Shown piece after piece: positions 23,180-36,100 of a stretch of DNA of 64,000 nucleotides; within the stretch, counting starts at the first letter, position 1; each line of letters opens with the position of its first letter. Under the pieces are notes generated by a model that was not told the DNA's origin, did no database searches, and worked only from the letters and a program-made list of their open reading frames with translations. This DNA is from Perognathus longimembris pacificus (lineage: Eukaryota > Chordata > Mammalia > Rodentia > Heteromyidae), in assembly GCF_023159225.1 (NCBI RefSeq), contig NC_063162.1:92093880-92157879 (forward strand). The letters run 5' to 3'. The translations under genes and the position numbers were made by a program.

Positions 23180-23500
23180 AAGATGCAAATGGGTATGATA
23201 GCTTAGACTTATAATAACTACTATGTGAGAGTCAGATATTGAGAATATGAAGTCAAGGCCAGACTGAGCAAAAAGTTACTGACATTCATCTTAACAAACA
23301 TGCTAAATGTGGTGGTTCATATATGCAATTCCAAGCACACACAAGGCATAGGAAAGTAGATCACCCACAATACAATTGTTAGATCATATCTGATTTAAAA
23401 AAAACTAAAACAAAAGTATTATATGAGCAGTGATAGACCACATAGTTCAAGCACAATGCCTTGGTTCAAATGCTGTTATGTCCAAAAAATAAAATAAAAT
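23180..23500 (+). mobile_element. Old B1-like SINE dimer
   Basis: TATGATAGCTTAGACTTATAATAACTAC and GAAGTCAAGGCCAGACTGAG (B1-like), a second head ATGTGGTGGTTCATATATGC, and a final CAATGCCTTGGTTCAAATGC box. Highly diverged. Confidence 0.6.
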
Positions 23501-23589
23501 AGGAAAAAAATAAAGAAGATATGGTCAATGAGACTGGGGTATCTCCTAAATATAGAACAGCAATATGTATTTTACAAATGTTATCAATT

Positions 23590-23730
23590 CTATGCCTCAC
23601 AATAGTCTAATAAATTCAGCACTAATTAGTATCTCAAGAAAAGAAACTTAATGATTAAGAGGTAAAGTAATGACCAAAGTTAAGCAATTGATAAAGAGCT
23701 GGGATTTCAACCAAAGTCAATTCTGGACAT
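23590..23730 (-). mobile_element. MIR SINE (ancient)
   Basis: AAGAGGTAAAGTAATGACCAAAGTTAAGCAATTGATAAAGAGCTGGGATTTCAACC is the reverse complement of the MIR core. Confidence 0.7.
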
Positions 23731-23737
23731 TGATATT

Positions 23738-24092
23738 GTTATAGATTGAATTGTGTCCATCTTAATTTCTTATGTTAGATCTCTAATCCATAGTGTGAGT
23801 GGATTTGCATATGGGGCCTTTGAAGAGGCTATGGAGGTTAGGTGAGATCTTAAGGATGGGTACATTTCAACTGAAGTCCTTATAAAGAGAAGGTAGCAGG
23901 CATGCAAATGCACAGAGAAAAACCTAAGGAAAGACTAAGAAGCTGAACATCTCTGAAACAAGAACAGAGGCCTTAGAAAATACCAAACCTGCACCCTCTT
24001 GGTCTTAGGTTTTTTTTTTCTAGTCTCCAGAAATTTCAGTATAAGCCATTCAGTCTTTGGAATTTTGTTATGGCAGCCTTAGCTAATAATTT
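23738..24092 (+). mobile_element. MLT1-type LTR (ancient ERVL-MaLR)
   Basis: It begins TGTTATAGATTGAATTGTGTCC and contains GGGGCCTTTGAAGAGG, AAGTCCTTATAAAGAGAAGG and CCTCTTGGTCTTAGG. It ends CATTCAGTCTTTGGAATTTTGTTATGGCAGCC TTAGCTAA, in the order of an MLT1 LTR. Solo; no internal retroviral sequence nearby. Confidence 0.85.
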
Positions 24093-24689
24093 TTTTCTAT
24101 ATTTTTACGCTCCATAATGCTCTTCTTAATGATCTCTAGTGACTAGGGTACAGAGGTACAATGGATGTCTCTTGTCCTCACTCCATCTTCAGGCTCTGAC
24201 ACAAAACAGAAAACTTAGTAAGATTTAAGGTAATTAATTAATGATTGAAAACAAGTGAATCCTATAACTAGACGTTTATTGACAGAATTCTACTCTAGTT
24301 AAAAAATCTAAAATACAGTATAAAATGCCACCAGTGTGATACCTCCATGATTTAGCTTCTCTCCTCTTCAGTGAGCACCATGCCGAGGCATCTAGCTCTT
24401 ACTTGCCTGCTTTGGGTGCCATCTTGCAATAATGGCTCTTCATTAAATCATCTCTTGGCATCTGCAATGTTCATAACCTCTCTTGTCATGGATCTCTCTT
24501 CTTATAAAAGCTTCCCTGACCAGTGACTGTCTTGAGACTTAGCCAAATAGATCCTCTATGAGAAGCTAATGGGATTCTGCTGTCTGATCTCTCAAGAAAA
24601 ATGTATTATTTAAAGAGCTGTTTTAAACTTGGATAAAGTATTTTCATACAATCACACCATGTCTAATCCCCAGGAAGTATAATAAATCA

Positions 24690-24790
24690 CCTTTAAATTA
24701 AGGTAATACATTACTTCATAGGCAAAGAAAGTGAGTCCCAGGCAAGCTGGGAATTAATTGTTCACCTGATTGGTCACCAGATCTGATCAC
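24690..24790 (-). mobile_element. Possible MIR remnant
   Basis: CATAGGCAAAGAAAGTGAGTCCCAGGCAAGC... resembles the reverse complement of the MIR core only weakly. Confidence 0.35.
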
Positions 24791-24969
24791 TCACGGTATG
24801 GTCCATAGAGGGGCAGCACTGATGTCACCTGAGCACTTGTGGGACATGCGGGCTCTCAGGAAACATACTATCCTGATAAACTAGACACTGTGCTTTGTAG
24901 TTTGAGAAGCGCTTTTGAACAACAACAATGGAGAGATATGAATTGAGATTTCGTCATTTTAAGTTAAGG

Positions 24970-25065
24970 TTCTTAGAGCTTGAGGTATGGCTCAGTGGTA
25001 GACCATAGAATGCCTACCTTATAAATTTGAGGCACTGAGTTCAAACTCTAGTTCCACCAAAAGAA
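24970..25065 (+). mobile_element. ID-like monomeric SINE
   Basis: GAGGTATGGCTCAGTGGTAGA (A box) ... GCACTGAGTTCAAACTCTAG (B box) then an A-rich tail. It lacks a right monomer. Confidence 0.75.
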
Positions 25066-25319
25066 GAAAGAAAGAATGATTCTTTGCCCTCATGCATCAT
25101 CACTGGGACTTCTGAAAGCAATGTGCCGCCCCATCCTTTCTTAGTTCCCCCGCAAATGATGTAATTATAGCTCCAGACCATCAAGTAGGTATGTAGGTCA
25201 GTTGAGACATCAGGGTTTCAAGGCAGCCCATTTGCCGTCTGTGAATCTGGACCTATTCAGAGCTGCCTCTTAGTTTGGAACCAGGGCCATTTCTACATGA
25301 CACTGCCTTGACAACCTAC

Positions 25320-25400
25320 ATTAAAACATTCGACCCACATAATCATGTAGTGAGGAAGGCTTAATTATCTCTACTTTATCAATAAATGGACAATCAGATA
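25320..25400 (-). mobile_element. Possible MIR remnant
   Basis: AATTATCTCTACTTTATCAATAAATGGACAATCAG resembles part of a reverse-complemented MIR. Weak. Confidence 0.3.
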
Positions 25401-25529
25401 AGTGAATAATAGTTAGCAAAGCCTTTGCCTTGCTAGCAGCATCTCTGACTCCAGCTAGGCAGAACTCTTCCCCTGAAACCAAAAAATCATTCAGAAACAG
25501 TTCTGTGTTAACAGTTCTTCAACACCGAA

Positions 25530-25735
25530 ATCTCACAAGAGCCAGGTTCCATTGTGGCTACTCAAGAGATGGAGATTGTAGGATTGAGGGTCATAGCCAA
25601 CTGAGGGAGAAAATTTACCATCTCCAATTAACTAGCCAAAACGTTGGATGGGAGGTATGACTCAAGAGCTGGCCATGAATGAAAAAATAAAGCTACAATG
25701 TGAGGGCCTGAGTTCAAGCCATGGTACCACCACAA
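25530..25735 (+). mobile_element. B1-type dimeric SINE, old
   Basis: GGCTACTCAAGAGATGGAGATTG, linker CCATCTCCAATTAACTAGCC, right monomer TATGACTCAAGAGCTGG ... GGGCCTGAGTTCAAGCCATGG. Confidence 0.8.
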
Positions 25736-27094
25736 GCATACACAAAATCTCATGAGAGCTCCTTATACCAAACTGGGACAGCCACCTTTGTGTCCTCATG
25801 CAGGGTAAGGCTGAAAGTCTTAACTCTGAGCTGAGGACTATTGTTTTCTTCACTGTATTCGTCTTGAGTTTATCTCTCCAGCCTGTCATGATGGCTGTTG
25901 TCTTTTCTCCCACATGATGCAGAATGCCAGCTTCTTCAATATATATATATATTCACTTTATGTTACTTGTTCTGCTGAAATCCTGAGATGCTTGAAATGT
26001 AGCTGAAATGGATTTATGATGACAGTGAGTGGGTGAAGCCACATGCTTTCTCTCTTTTGTTCAACACTGGGAGGAAGACATGAATGACAGCCGGTTCCCT
26101 CGGGATCACTTGCACGTTATAATGGCCACACCTTAGCTTCTTTAGTCATGGTGAGATGAAAAAGAAACAGAGCAGCTACAGGGAAGACATTCAGATTCCA
26201 AATAAAACCAAGGATATGATGAATGAATACTCTGACTGATATTCCATATGGAAAGAAGGCGTGAACTATTCATGTGGCAGCTGGAGGAGACAAGGGGCAT
26301 GCTGAGTGCATTAATGCTCTACCACAAACAATTCCCACTATAATCAACTGCCTTCTGGAAGCACCACTGACCTTGCCTGTGCTGTTTGTAGTCACTCTTC
26401 ATCTTCAGCAAACATATCCCTTTGCTATTTACTTGCCAGCAATAAGAAGAAGCAGAGAAATGTGTTTATTCTGGCAAAAGCACTGCATCTTGAGACTCCA
26501 AGGATCCTTATTTAAGATACTGGTGGACTCATAGATTTGCCAAGTAATATATGGATTCCTGTGGGCTACATAGTCAGTCAAAGAATTTAAGAGTCCCTAT
26601 TATTTTTATTCCCAGGTTCAGTGAACTGCTGTACAATACTACCAAAACAGAGTTAAAGATAAAGCCAAGTAAATACCATTTTAGTATTTTCTTGCTTCTG
26701 TGTCATCTAATCAGATTTCCATACTTTATAAAGGGCACTTCATACTATGCTAATCCTGTTATTTATTAGACAGTGTATTTTAAAAACTGCTTAATAAAAT
26801 TAACTCTGAATTTGTGTGAAATGGGATTCTCTTTATCCCACCCCTTACATCTCTTAGTGGCTTGATCCAAGGAAGATATTTTGAAGTATTCTGGTTAGAT
26901 TTGCAATGTGTGTACATAGGTGTATTTTTTTTACCCCCAATTGATATTTGAAAGCATGGACTGCACACTTCATAGGAATTTTAATAAAAAAGAGAATGCT
27001 TTTGGTAACGGGAAAATCTTTCATATGGCTTGGGCTATTCTCATTTGCGAAGGGAGTGTTGACAGTGATATAAGCTTGAAATTATGGTAGCTGT

Positions 27095-27320
27095 GAACAT
27101 ATAGCATTGCGGTTACAAGCTTGGGGGACTCAGGCCATTTCTCCGCAAACACCTACTCTACCTGTGATTTGAACATATTACCTCTCTGAGCCTCAATAAC
27201 CCTTTCCATGGAACAATACACCTTAATTATATCCATAGTAATAAGCCCCCTGGGACTACTGAGAAGACTAAAAGAGATTGATGTGAGTTATCATTGGAAG
27301 CTTAATATAAGGAATGGCTT
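27095..27320 (+). mobile_element. MIR SINE (ancient)
   Basis: ATATAGCATTGCGGTTACAAGC ... ACATATTACCTCTCTGAGCCTCAATAACC ... GACTAAAAGAGATTGATGTGAG follows MIR from 5' end to tail. Confidence 0.8.
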
Positions 27321-28030
27321 CACTCTGCTGAGAGGCAGTGAACCAGCCCATAGAACATTAATAAGATGTGCTCCAAAGGACTCTAATTGGACTTGTCTAT
27401 TGTAGAGCATCTTATCTGTCCCATCACCTAATGAGAAAAAAAAATAAATTGTATCATTAGGATAATTATCTACACACTATTAGGGTCAAAATGTAAGATT
27501 ATTTTACTTAGCTAGTTCGAGTATAATCCTAAAGAAATTACTCAAAAATTTATACTGATGTGTATTGATCCATATGGATTATGCTTGGGGCTTAGGGACT
27601 GGTAGTTAATAGTAAAATATTTTCCTTAAGTTCAGATTCCAGGGTTGTGTTCCTTAGACTGAGTATATGCGACATAAATTTAGACATTTGGAAATTGAGA
27701 AGTAATCATCCTTTGGTCCACAGACTAACTAGACATAATCAACATATCGTTTGCCCTGAATCCTGCTTAGGCTCCAACAATCATTAAGAAACATATGCCA
27801 ATGCCCTGAGAAATGTCAAATAAGCCAGGACTTCTTCATTAGACTTGCAGGTGTTAGAATACCGTATCTAATTTTAGCTGTACAATTTAAATGGGAATGA
27901 CCAAACAGCATTCCCTCTGGAACTGGCAATCCCAAAGCACATAATTCTGCAAAGATCCAGAGACACTCAGACAGACCTCAAAAACCCAGGACTTGCTTGT
28001 TAATTACAATGCTTAGGTGCCTAAGTTTTT

Positions 28031-28250
28031 TGTTTGTTTGTTTGTTTGTTTTTGGCCAGTCCTGGGCCTTGGACTCAGGGCCTGGGCACTGTCCCTGGCT
28101 TCTTTTTTGCTCAAGGCTAGCACTCTGCCACTTGAGCCACAGCGCCACTTCTGGCCGTTTTCTGTATATGTGGTGCTGGGGAATTGAACCCAGGGCCTCA
28201 TGTATATGAGGCAAGCTCTCTCGCCACTAGGCCATATCCCCAGCCGCTAT
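28031..28250 (-). mobile_element. IDL-Geo dimeric SINE
   Basis: Reverse-complemented copy with a (GTTT)n tail. Perfect TSD GTGCCTAAGTTTTT at 28017-28030 and 28251-28264. Confidence 0.95.
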
Positions 28251-28542
28251 GTGCCTAAGTTTTTGTCTTTGCCATAAGCTCCTCCAAACCTTCCTGGCCA
28301 GATCTTAAGAGAGATTTCAGGGTCTTGGAGTGTTCTGGTAAACCCAACTTCCTCTTTCACTCCTACATGACACACCCCAATCTAGGGATCAAAAAGAAGC
28401 CTAGTCCCTCTGTATGTTGTACACACAATAATCTTACTCGGCTTGTCCATGTTTTCACAGGCAGAGTGGGGATGGGGCCCCAGATCTCAGAGTAGTCTTG
28501 GTCAGCCATTCCATCAATCGTTATGGGTTCTTCACCACTCTC

Positions 28543-28560
28543 AGTACTAGTACTAGTACT
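28543..28560. repeat. Short perfect palindrome (AGTACT repeats)
   Basis: AGTACTAGTACTAGTACT is its own reverse complement. Confidence 0.8.
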
Positions 28561-28713
28561 GTCTGTTCCTCTCAGTCATTAACCATAAAAAGCCAGAACT
28601 CCTAAGCTACCTTTTACCCTTAAGGGCAGTGCTTCCTCACTCAGCACCAGTTCTGTGGGCCCCAAACCCTGCAAGATTCCATACTTCTCCCTTATTTCTT
28701 TTCTCTAATATTC

Positions 28714-28748
28714 AACACACACACACACACAATCTCACACACACACAC
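28714..28748. repeat. (CA)n microsatellite, interrupted
   Basis: Two CA runs separated by AATCTC. Confidence 0.9.
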
Positions 28749-28878
28749 TCAATCTCATGTGTATGTTTTATTCTCTACACTAAAATGTAAGTTCCATAAG
28801 GGATTTTATCTCATGTTAGTTTATATTTTCAAAGAAAAACATTGTGTTGTTGTATATTCATGTAAAATTAGAAGTTAC

Positions 28879-29085
28879 TTGGGGCTGGGAATGTGGCTTA
28901 GTGGTAGAATGCTTGCCTAGCATGCATGAAGCCCTGGGTTCGATTCCTCAGCACCACATACACAGAAAAAGCCAGAAGTGGCTCTGTGGCTAAAGTGGTA
29001 GAGTGCTAGCCTTGAGCAAAAAGAAGCCAGGGACAGTGCTCAGGCCCTGAGTCCAAGCCCCAGGATTGGCAAAAAAAAAAAAAAA
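28879..29085 (+). mobile_element. IDL-Geo dimeric SINE
   Basis: Both monomers and A tail. TSD AAAATTAGAAGTTAC at 28864-28878 and 29086-29100. Confidence 0.95.
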
Positions 29086-29129
29086 AAAATTAGAAGTTAC
29101 ACTTCATTGAAATATAGATGTATATCAAC

Positions 29130-29170
29130 AGAATATATATATATATATGTGTGTGTATACACATACATTT
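29130..29170. repeat. (TA)n/(TG)n simple repeat
   Basis: ATATATATATATATGTGTGTGTATACACATAC. Confidence 0.9.
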
Positions 29171-31794
29171 AGCTTGATACAAAGTTGTATTTGTGGATCT
29201 GGGACTTTTCAAGGCAGGAATATGAAAATGAAGATTTTCCTATAAAAATGAATGGCTAAGCTGGGTCTCAGTTTACCTGTATTTTTGGCTGTTACAGATT
29301 CCTTTCACTAGACGGCCCCATTTCCTTCATTTCCTTTAAATTTTATTTCACTTATGTTTTTTCACTTTTGTTTCACTCTTTCTTAAAATTTTTTATGTTT
29401 TTTTCCAGAAGTAAAAATCAGAAGTGACTATCAGTGGATAACTGCATGTCTAAATTTATTCCAGTAGATTTTAATTTCTCAGAATTTTAAATTCATAGAT
29501 CTCTTAACAGAGATAGCATACATGCCATTTTACTTCCAGCAACCCCCATGCTTGTAGTTTATTTCTTCTTACCTCAATGTTCACAATGAAGACACATAAA
29601 CATGAGAAGAAAATGCTTACAAAACACAAAGATTACAGCAAAAGAAATTTCAGAAATGAAATTCCTTTCTCCTTGCTATTGATATTTCTTTTTGGTTGAT
29701 ACAGTAGTGCACATGTATAGAGGTGGGTGCCTACGTGTGTGTCTTTATAGATACTGTCGTCCCAAGAATGTAAAAAACACAAGAGCAAATCTTTGCTGGT
29801 GGCATTTTCAATCATCTTATTTTGTTTATAACAGAACCAATTTACTAGCTCTGTAACATTCATATTTACTGTCAAGAAAAGGATGAAGTATTCTTATTTC
29901 AAAGTGCATCCTGTTGTGCTTAGCCAAAATGTCAACGCATCCTGAAGGACTTAATCACCCATGAGATGCTACCACTAAGTGAATTAAAAAAGAAGTGAAG
30001 GTTTTTCTTTCTAGTTTTCTTCTTTCCTGCAATGGTGGCCAGTGACTATAAAATTTTTTCACATTCTGCTTTGAACACTGAGAGAAGCCTAAAATGTCCT
30101 ACCATGATTACTGAGTACATGTACATAATTAGCATAATCTCTGCAATACTGGAAGCTTGCTTTGTTATTTAGAAGGAATCCCTTGGCCTGAGTAATATCT
30201 TGTTCTCTACTTTCCAAGTCCAGGGCAATATGATCTTTTGGTTGAATGCACATCATGAAGCATAAATCTCAAACAATTTCACTAAAGCAACTTGTCAGTA
30301 TTGCTTTTGTCCAGGTGTTCCTGCTAGTATCATTTATCATCAAGATTAAAGCTAATGAAAACCCAAATACAATTAGGAAGGAGAGATGGGGAAAAGCAAG
30401 ATTCTAAATCAGGATGAATCTCTTTGTGCTGGAGGGAAGGCACTGAGATGCATGTTTGATAGCAGGAATGGAGGAAATGAAGGCTGATTGCAAGCCAGGT
30501 TGGAACTGCACATCATAGGAGGGAAATCAACATTATCCTGATTACCACATGTGAAAAAAACAGATGCAACTCCTTCCTCCCTCCTCTTTGTGCTGATGTA
30601 ACCAAAGCCATGGTGCCTGCTCACGGTAATGGGATGGGATTGACACGTGATGAAAGGTAGTTAATGGTAAAAGAGAGAGGTTCTCGAGTCAATATAAAAA
30701 AACCTTAAAAATATCCGAAGCTTGGCATCATTAACCATTGGTACTTTGAGAGGAGTGTAGAATTCTCTATCAATGAGCAACAACTTAGAGCCATCATCAA
30801 TAAGAGTGACCTAACAATTTAATGCCTGACTACCCCCCCTTACCTTACATTCATACCCCATCTCTGTACACAAGGCAAGCAACACATTCACCATGATGTG
30901 GTCTTCAAGATTTAGCTTACGAAACCTTGAATAACCATCATTCTCCTTTTCCACCTGTTCTAGTTTGGAAGCCCTTTTTGGCCCTCACGTAACACATTAA
31001 CCAACCCAGGTACTGTGTAAGTCATGAGAAATTAAAAGCGGTGGTCTTGTCTTCTTAGTCTTTGTATTCCTGCTTGTTACCTGGGCATTAACAACAAGTC
31101 TTATCTCCTTTGTCCTACCTTTTATTCCTCATCCCATGGCACAAATTATACCTAAGAAAATATTGATTTTTTTTTCACAGATGGCTGTCAACAAGAGTAG
31201 CCAAATATCTCACTCACCAAGTCCTTTTACTACATCCAATTGTGCATAGATTTAGTCAACACATAAAGATCTTCAGATTTACCACATAATATAAACAAAA
31301 TAATCAGAAAAACACTTTAAATGGTTTGCTATTAACAAGGAAAATGATTGTGGTGAAACACCAGCAAAGTGTAATATGTAGAACTGAGCAATATGAACAT
31401 ATAAATGTGGTATGAAACAACAAAATTTCCTTCTAAGTTTACATGTGTACATAATTTCTGTTGTAAACATACATGTATACATACATACATGTAAATTTAT
31501 ATATCAGAGAGAAGAATGTATGTATTAATTCTGACAAAATGAAAGAAAATTTAAGATATTTCATTCAAACACACATTCTAGATATTTTTTGGATATAACT
31601 TAAATGTCTGCAGTGACCTTCAGCAATTGAGTCCTTCAATCACATCTCATTACTTTCCATATCTCCTTCTAATATTTCCCATATCTCTTCCTCCCCAAAT
31701 GGCAAAACTAACACCCCTGGTACCATAAGAGTGTCAGATATAGGTGTAATTAAGTAGAATATGGACAAAATAAACCAGTAATAAAAGGCTAACT

Positions 31795-32028
31795 TTAGTT
31801 GAGCCTTGGTGGCTCATTCTAGCTTCTCATGAGGCTAAAATATGAGGATTATGGTTAGAAGGCACCCCATGCAGGGACATCTATGAGACTCTTATATCCA
31901 ATTAACCATCAAAAAGCCTGAGCTGTGATTCAAGTAGTAAAGCTCCAGCCTTGAGCAAAAAAGCTAAATGACAACACCCAGGCCCCGAGGTTCAAACCCT
32001 AGTGCCAGTACAAAAAAAAAAAACAAAA
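31795..32028 (+). mobile_element. B1-type dimeric SINE
   Basis: GAGCCTTGGTGGCTCATTCT (B1 head), linker TTATATCCAATTAACCATC, right monomer GTGATTCAAGTAGTAAAGC ... GGTTCAAACCCTAG, A-rich tail. An IDL-Geo copy inserted in its tail. Confidence 0.88.
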
Positions 32029-32036
32029 AACAGTCT

Positions 32037-32249
32037 ATGGGGCTGGAAATATGGCCTAGTGGCGAGAGTGCTTGCCTCATATACATGAGGCCCTGGGTTC
32101 GATTCCTCAGCACCACATATACAGAAAATGGCCAGAAATGGCACTGTGGCTCAAGTGGCAGAGTGCTAGCCTTGAGCAAAAAAGAAGCCAGGGACAGTGC
32201 TCATGCCCTGAGTTCACGGCCTAGCACTGGCCAAAAAAAAAAAAAAACC
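32037..32249 (+). mobile_element. IDL-Geo dimeric SINE
   Basis: Both monomers, A tail. TSD AACAGTCT at 32029-32036 and 32250-32257, inside the tail of the preceding SINE. Confidence 0.93.
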
Positions 32250-32629
32250 AACAGTCTGGCTTTTCATTCATAGTCTCCACACTGCTGTGGGAGAACACGT
32301 TACAACTGCACAGAAAGCCATTTCTGACACTTCTTTGACAAGTTAGACAAGCCGAATGCCCCAAATGCTGCCTACACTCTGCTCCTTCTCATTCCTCCCA
32401 GAGAATGTTCCAGTCTCTTCACAGCTCCTCCTCTTTCCAATCAAGGCACAGACACTGCCCATTGACCAGATTCTTTTCTGCCTTTTGGCACTGGGAGCTT
32501 GTCCTGTTGCAGGATAAAAGTGGAATTCTCTGCTGTCTGCAGGGCATTCCCCAGGGACCTGAGCATGAAACCCAAACTTATATAAAATCATATCCTGTTT
32601 GCAAACATCATATTCCCTTTGCTTCTCAG

Positions 32630-32960
32630 TAATCTGGGCCTGTAAACCCCAGCACAGCTTGCGAGCCCATTCCTCATCTAAACAAATGCCATAAGCCCCT
32701 TTATACTTTTACAACCATGTCAAAAAATAATATCGCCTGCCAATAGTGATGTGATTGGAGTTGCCTCCTCCGAGCCATAAAAGAAGCGCAGAGTCTGTTA
32801 TCAATTTCTCTAAGTGTATCAGGGGAATTATGGGTCGATTCAGTTCCAAGTTATAAATGACAACTCAAAAGCCGCAGAACCGTTTGAAGCTGGGAGCTGA
32901 TGACGACATTATCATAAAAGCCTGCTCGTCCTTGCTTTTGTGGTTTTTTTTTTTGAGGGG
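32630..32960. promoter_or_regulatory. CpG-retaining repeat-free block, candidate enhancer
   Basis: A unique block with seven CpGs between 32771 and 32928 in an otherwise CpG-poor intron. It includes CCATAAAA (32775) and TCATAAAA (32912), posterior-HOX/CDX-like, with TTATAAATGA at 32851. It has no open frame or transposon. Known context: sequences within HDAC9 act as limb and craniofacial enhancers of TWIST1. That this block is one of them is inference. Confidence 0.45.
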
Positions 32961-33179
32961 GGGAAGGGAATGCTATCAAATGAAGAAGGGAAAATAAGGC
33001 TGAGAAATGACTTCAAGATTTCTTCACACAGAAGCAGGTCAGATGGCCGGGAAAGTGATCACTATTTTTAGTGATGTATCCTGAGGAGTTAGAGCTAGCT
33101 GGTCCTGCCCTGGCTATTGTTTCTAGAGTCTCCTAATTCTCTGTTTCACTACACAATGGTCAAGCCAGGGGCTTGGAAA

Positions 33180-33182
<3 letters not shown>

Positions 33183-33223
<41 letters not shown>
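33183..33223. repeat. (TG)n microsatellite
   Basis: About 20 uninterrupted TG units, followed by TATATAATATTCTTTTA duplications to 33282. Confidence 0.97.
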
Positions 33224-33225
<2 letters not shown>

Positions 33226-34554
33226 TTATATGTTCTTTTATATATAATATTCTTTTATAATTATATATATAATATTCTTTTACACTTTCTTGTGGTTCAT
33301 TCACATTATAATTAGAAATGATCATACTAACTAAATAAAAAAAGACACACACACAAAAACTTGGAAGCATTAAGATGGTTGGTCAAACTGCCATTCTGTA
33401 GAGCACATTTTAAAGCATCTTAAATACCATGTGTTCACTGAACTGCTTGACCAATGCACCAATTACCATAAGCAATTTTTAAGAGAACATTTAATAAAGA
33501 AGTAGGGATTTTCTGATTTCATAATGTCTCACTCAGGCTATCTCCTTAAAAGCCAATCAATCGGTCAATATTTAGTAGTTCTATATTAAATCCATCCTGA
33601 ATGAAGTTACATATTCTAAGTTACTGGAATTTACTTAGAACTTACTTAGAATATATTAGAAATCACTGAGAATCATTGAGAAATTTTGAAACTGAAAGCA
33701 ATGGATCTACTGTCAGTAATTTGAACCAGAAGTGTGCTTTGAGATGAAAGCAATTGAAATCATTTCCAAACTCCTGTAGGGTAGCCCATCAGTGGAGCCA
33801 CTCTAAGTCAATATTGGATTTCTACTGTATAGTTAATATGTCTGAGATTAGCTTGGAAGTGAAAATGTAGACTGGTTCAAATCCAGTGGTCCTAGAATTT
33901 TCTCTAGTGCTTGCATTAAAATCTGAGATCTGAGGGACAAAGATGGCTCCTGAATTGTCAAGAACATGATTTGGTTCTTAAAAGTGAAGCAAGTACAAGC
34001 ATGTGCCTTCCTACCTCTCTCTTTCTCTCCCTCCCTTCTCCCTCTTTCTCCTTCCATCTCCTGGACCCACATTATATGCCTTCAGAAGATACATAGGCAA
34101 ATTTCTAAAGCACTAGTGGAGTAAGCCTAACCTATGTTGCCTGCTACTGCCTGCCTACATTACCTCTCCCCAATACTACTGCTGCTACCACCTGGTTCAT
34201 CAGACAGGAACTTCTAGGCTAGATATGCAGGCCAGAAGCAGCAGTCATTATGCATTTTGAGGCACTTTTAAGAAGAGATTCATTCATTGAAGAGATTCAT
34301 TCTGCCTGGAGAATAAGAACTTAGCCTGGCATGGGCTTAGAGCCATAGAGCAAAAGCATTTCACATTCAAGGGATAGTGAGTTAGGGGAACATCCCAAGT
34401 TAGATTTGGGAGGTGAATTCCAAGGATTCATCCTTACTTAAGCTCTGGGTCATGAAGTAATTGCGCTTATAAGTGAGACTTTATTATTATTGTTGCTTTG
34501 TTTGATTTTTTGCATAAAAACTTTTGTACTTTAAAAACAATTTTTACTTCATTT

Positions 34555-34745
34555 AAAAATTATTTTTAAAACAATGTTTAACTTCAAATGGTTGTACAAG
34601 GAGGTTACAATTTAGCATGTCCATTTCTGTGTTCAGTGCATCCCCTTTTGAGTCACCCTGTCGTCATTCTTCTCCCTTAGACTGGGGTTCTAACAAGCTC
34701 AATTCCCTCCCGTCATCGATCTCACCAAGTATTCGTTAGCATTGT
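34555..34745 (-). mobile_element. LINE-1 3'UTR fragment, old
   Basis: GGTTGTACAAGGAGGTTACAATTTAGCATGTCC and the following TTCTTCTCCCTTAGACTGG resemble the reverse-complemented L1 3' end. Confidence 0.6.
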
Positions 34746-35144
34746 TTTCATCTTTGCCTCATTTGTAAGAAAGCAGTGAATCTTCCAAAGTAGCCACTCA
34801 TGAGGAAATATGTACAAAATAAAACAAAATCCATTTTAAAAGTCACCTTTCCTCTACTTTATCCTTCCACAATGATTTTGCAAGCTCCCGGCTCCACAGG
34901 AGGTTTTATTAAAATGGACAAGAATTAATGTGGAGTAATGATTGTCCCATGTCAAGAGTCAAAAAGCTAAAGTCACTAGTGAGTTGCCACAAAAGAAACT
35001 ATACTACACGCAACACTGCTCGGCTGGTAGTGAGGCCTGCATTCAGTCTGGCCAAGAGGAGAACCACAGCAGAATCTTCAAGGCTCTTTTGACATGCCTT
35101 CATGAAAACAGGCATATCAATCCCACTCTTTCAGTCAGTCTTTC

Positions 35145-35260
35145 ACCTTAACTACATGACTGTGGGAAATCATTTCAGTTTTCTGAGTAGTTTCTCCTCT
35201 AAAATGTGGTATTAAAAATAGTGACCATGTTTGATTGGCTTCATGAAACTCAGGTGTATA
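35145..35260 (+). mobile_element. MIR SINE (ancient)
   Basis: ACATGACTGTGGGAAATCATTTCAGTTTTCTGAGTAGTTTCTCCTCTAAAATGTGGTATTAAAAATAGTG matches the MIR core. Confidence 0.65.
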
Positions 35261-36100
35261 TTGATAAACTATAAACTCCAAGTGGATATTGATTGCAGTT
35301 GCCTTACTTCCTTCTAAGGAGATCAAAATTACAGATGAAGAAACAGAAAGATATCCCATCCTAACTCTGGCATCATTAAAATAATTAAATGATCAGACAG
35401 TGTATAAATTTCCCATGAAAGATTTAGCTACAATGAAGAATTGTTGAAAACCTGATAGGTATATGACTAGGTTTATTTTCTTCCTTCCATCTCCAAGAAA
35501 CCTAATTGAGTTAAATACGTTGGACCTTGGGAACCTGACCTAGAATTACACTGTCCTAACATGATCAGGCAAGTTCAATCATATTTTTAGTCTTTTATAT
35601 TTTATTATAGTGAAATTATTGTCATTTCTTATTGCATAGAAGTAAGCCTAGAGTGTGAGTTATTTAACATCTCACAATGCCTGAAGTCTATAAAAGTAGC
35701 TATAGGGAAAAATAAGTCAATGGACTCTCTACAAAGTGATCGTTTGTTGCTGGTAAGGGTTAATTTTAAATAGATTGCAGGTTACAGGGTTTTTTTCTAA
35801 TCATCCACAAAAAAAGGGAAAAATGTAGACATTTTTTCTTCATATGTATCTGGATTTGAGCAAATTTGTCCTTGAAATATGGTATAAATATCCTGGGTCA
35901 AAAGGCTTTGTTAATTATAGAAGACAAAAAATGGCCTCAAGGGGCTCACACACAAGAAGTCCCATGATGCAAAGCACTTTTTGAAGTTTATTCCATTTCA
36001 CCAGCAATATAATGTATGTGCATAGTTAGTCTGATTCTATTGAAAATTGAATTCTGCTGCAAAATTGTGTTAAAACCTCTTGCATTAACTTTTTTTCTAG

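Noticed and set aside
28013..28214. Open frames reading GPWTQGLSTVPGFF / MPHIHEALGSIPQHHIYRK and similar, seen at many sites
   Set aside because: These recur wherever IDL-Geo occurs and are translations of the SINE, not proteins.
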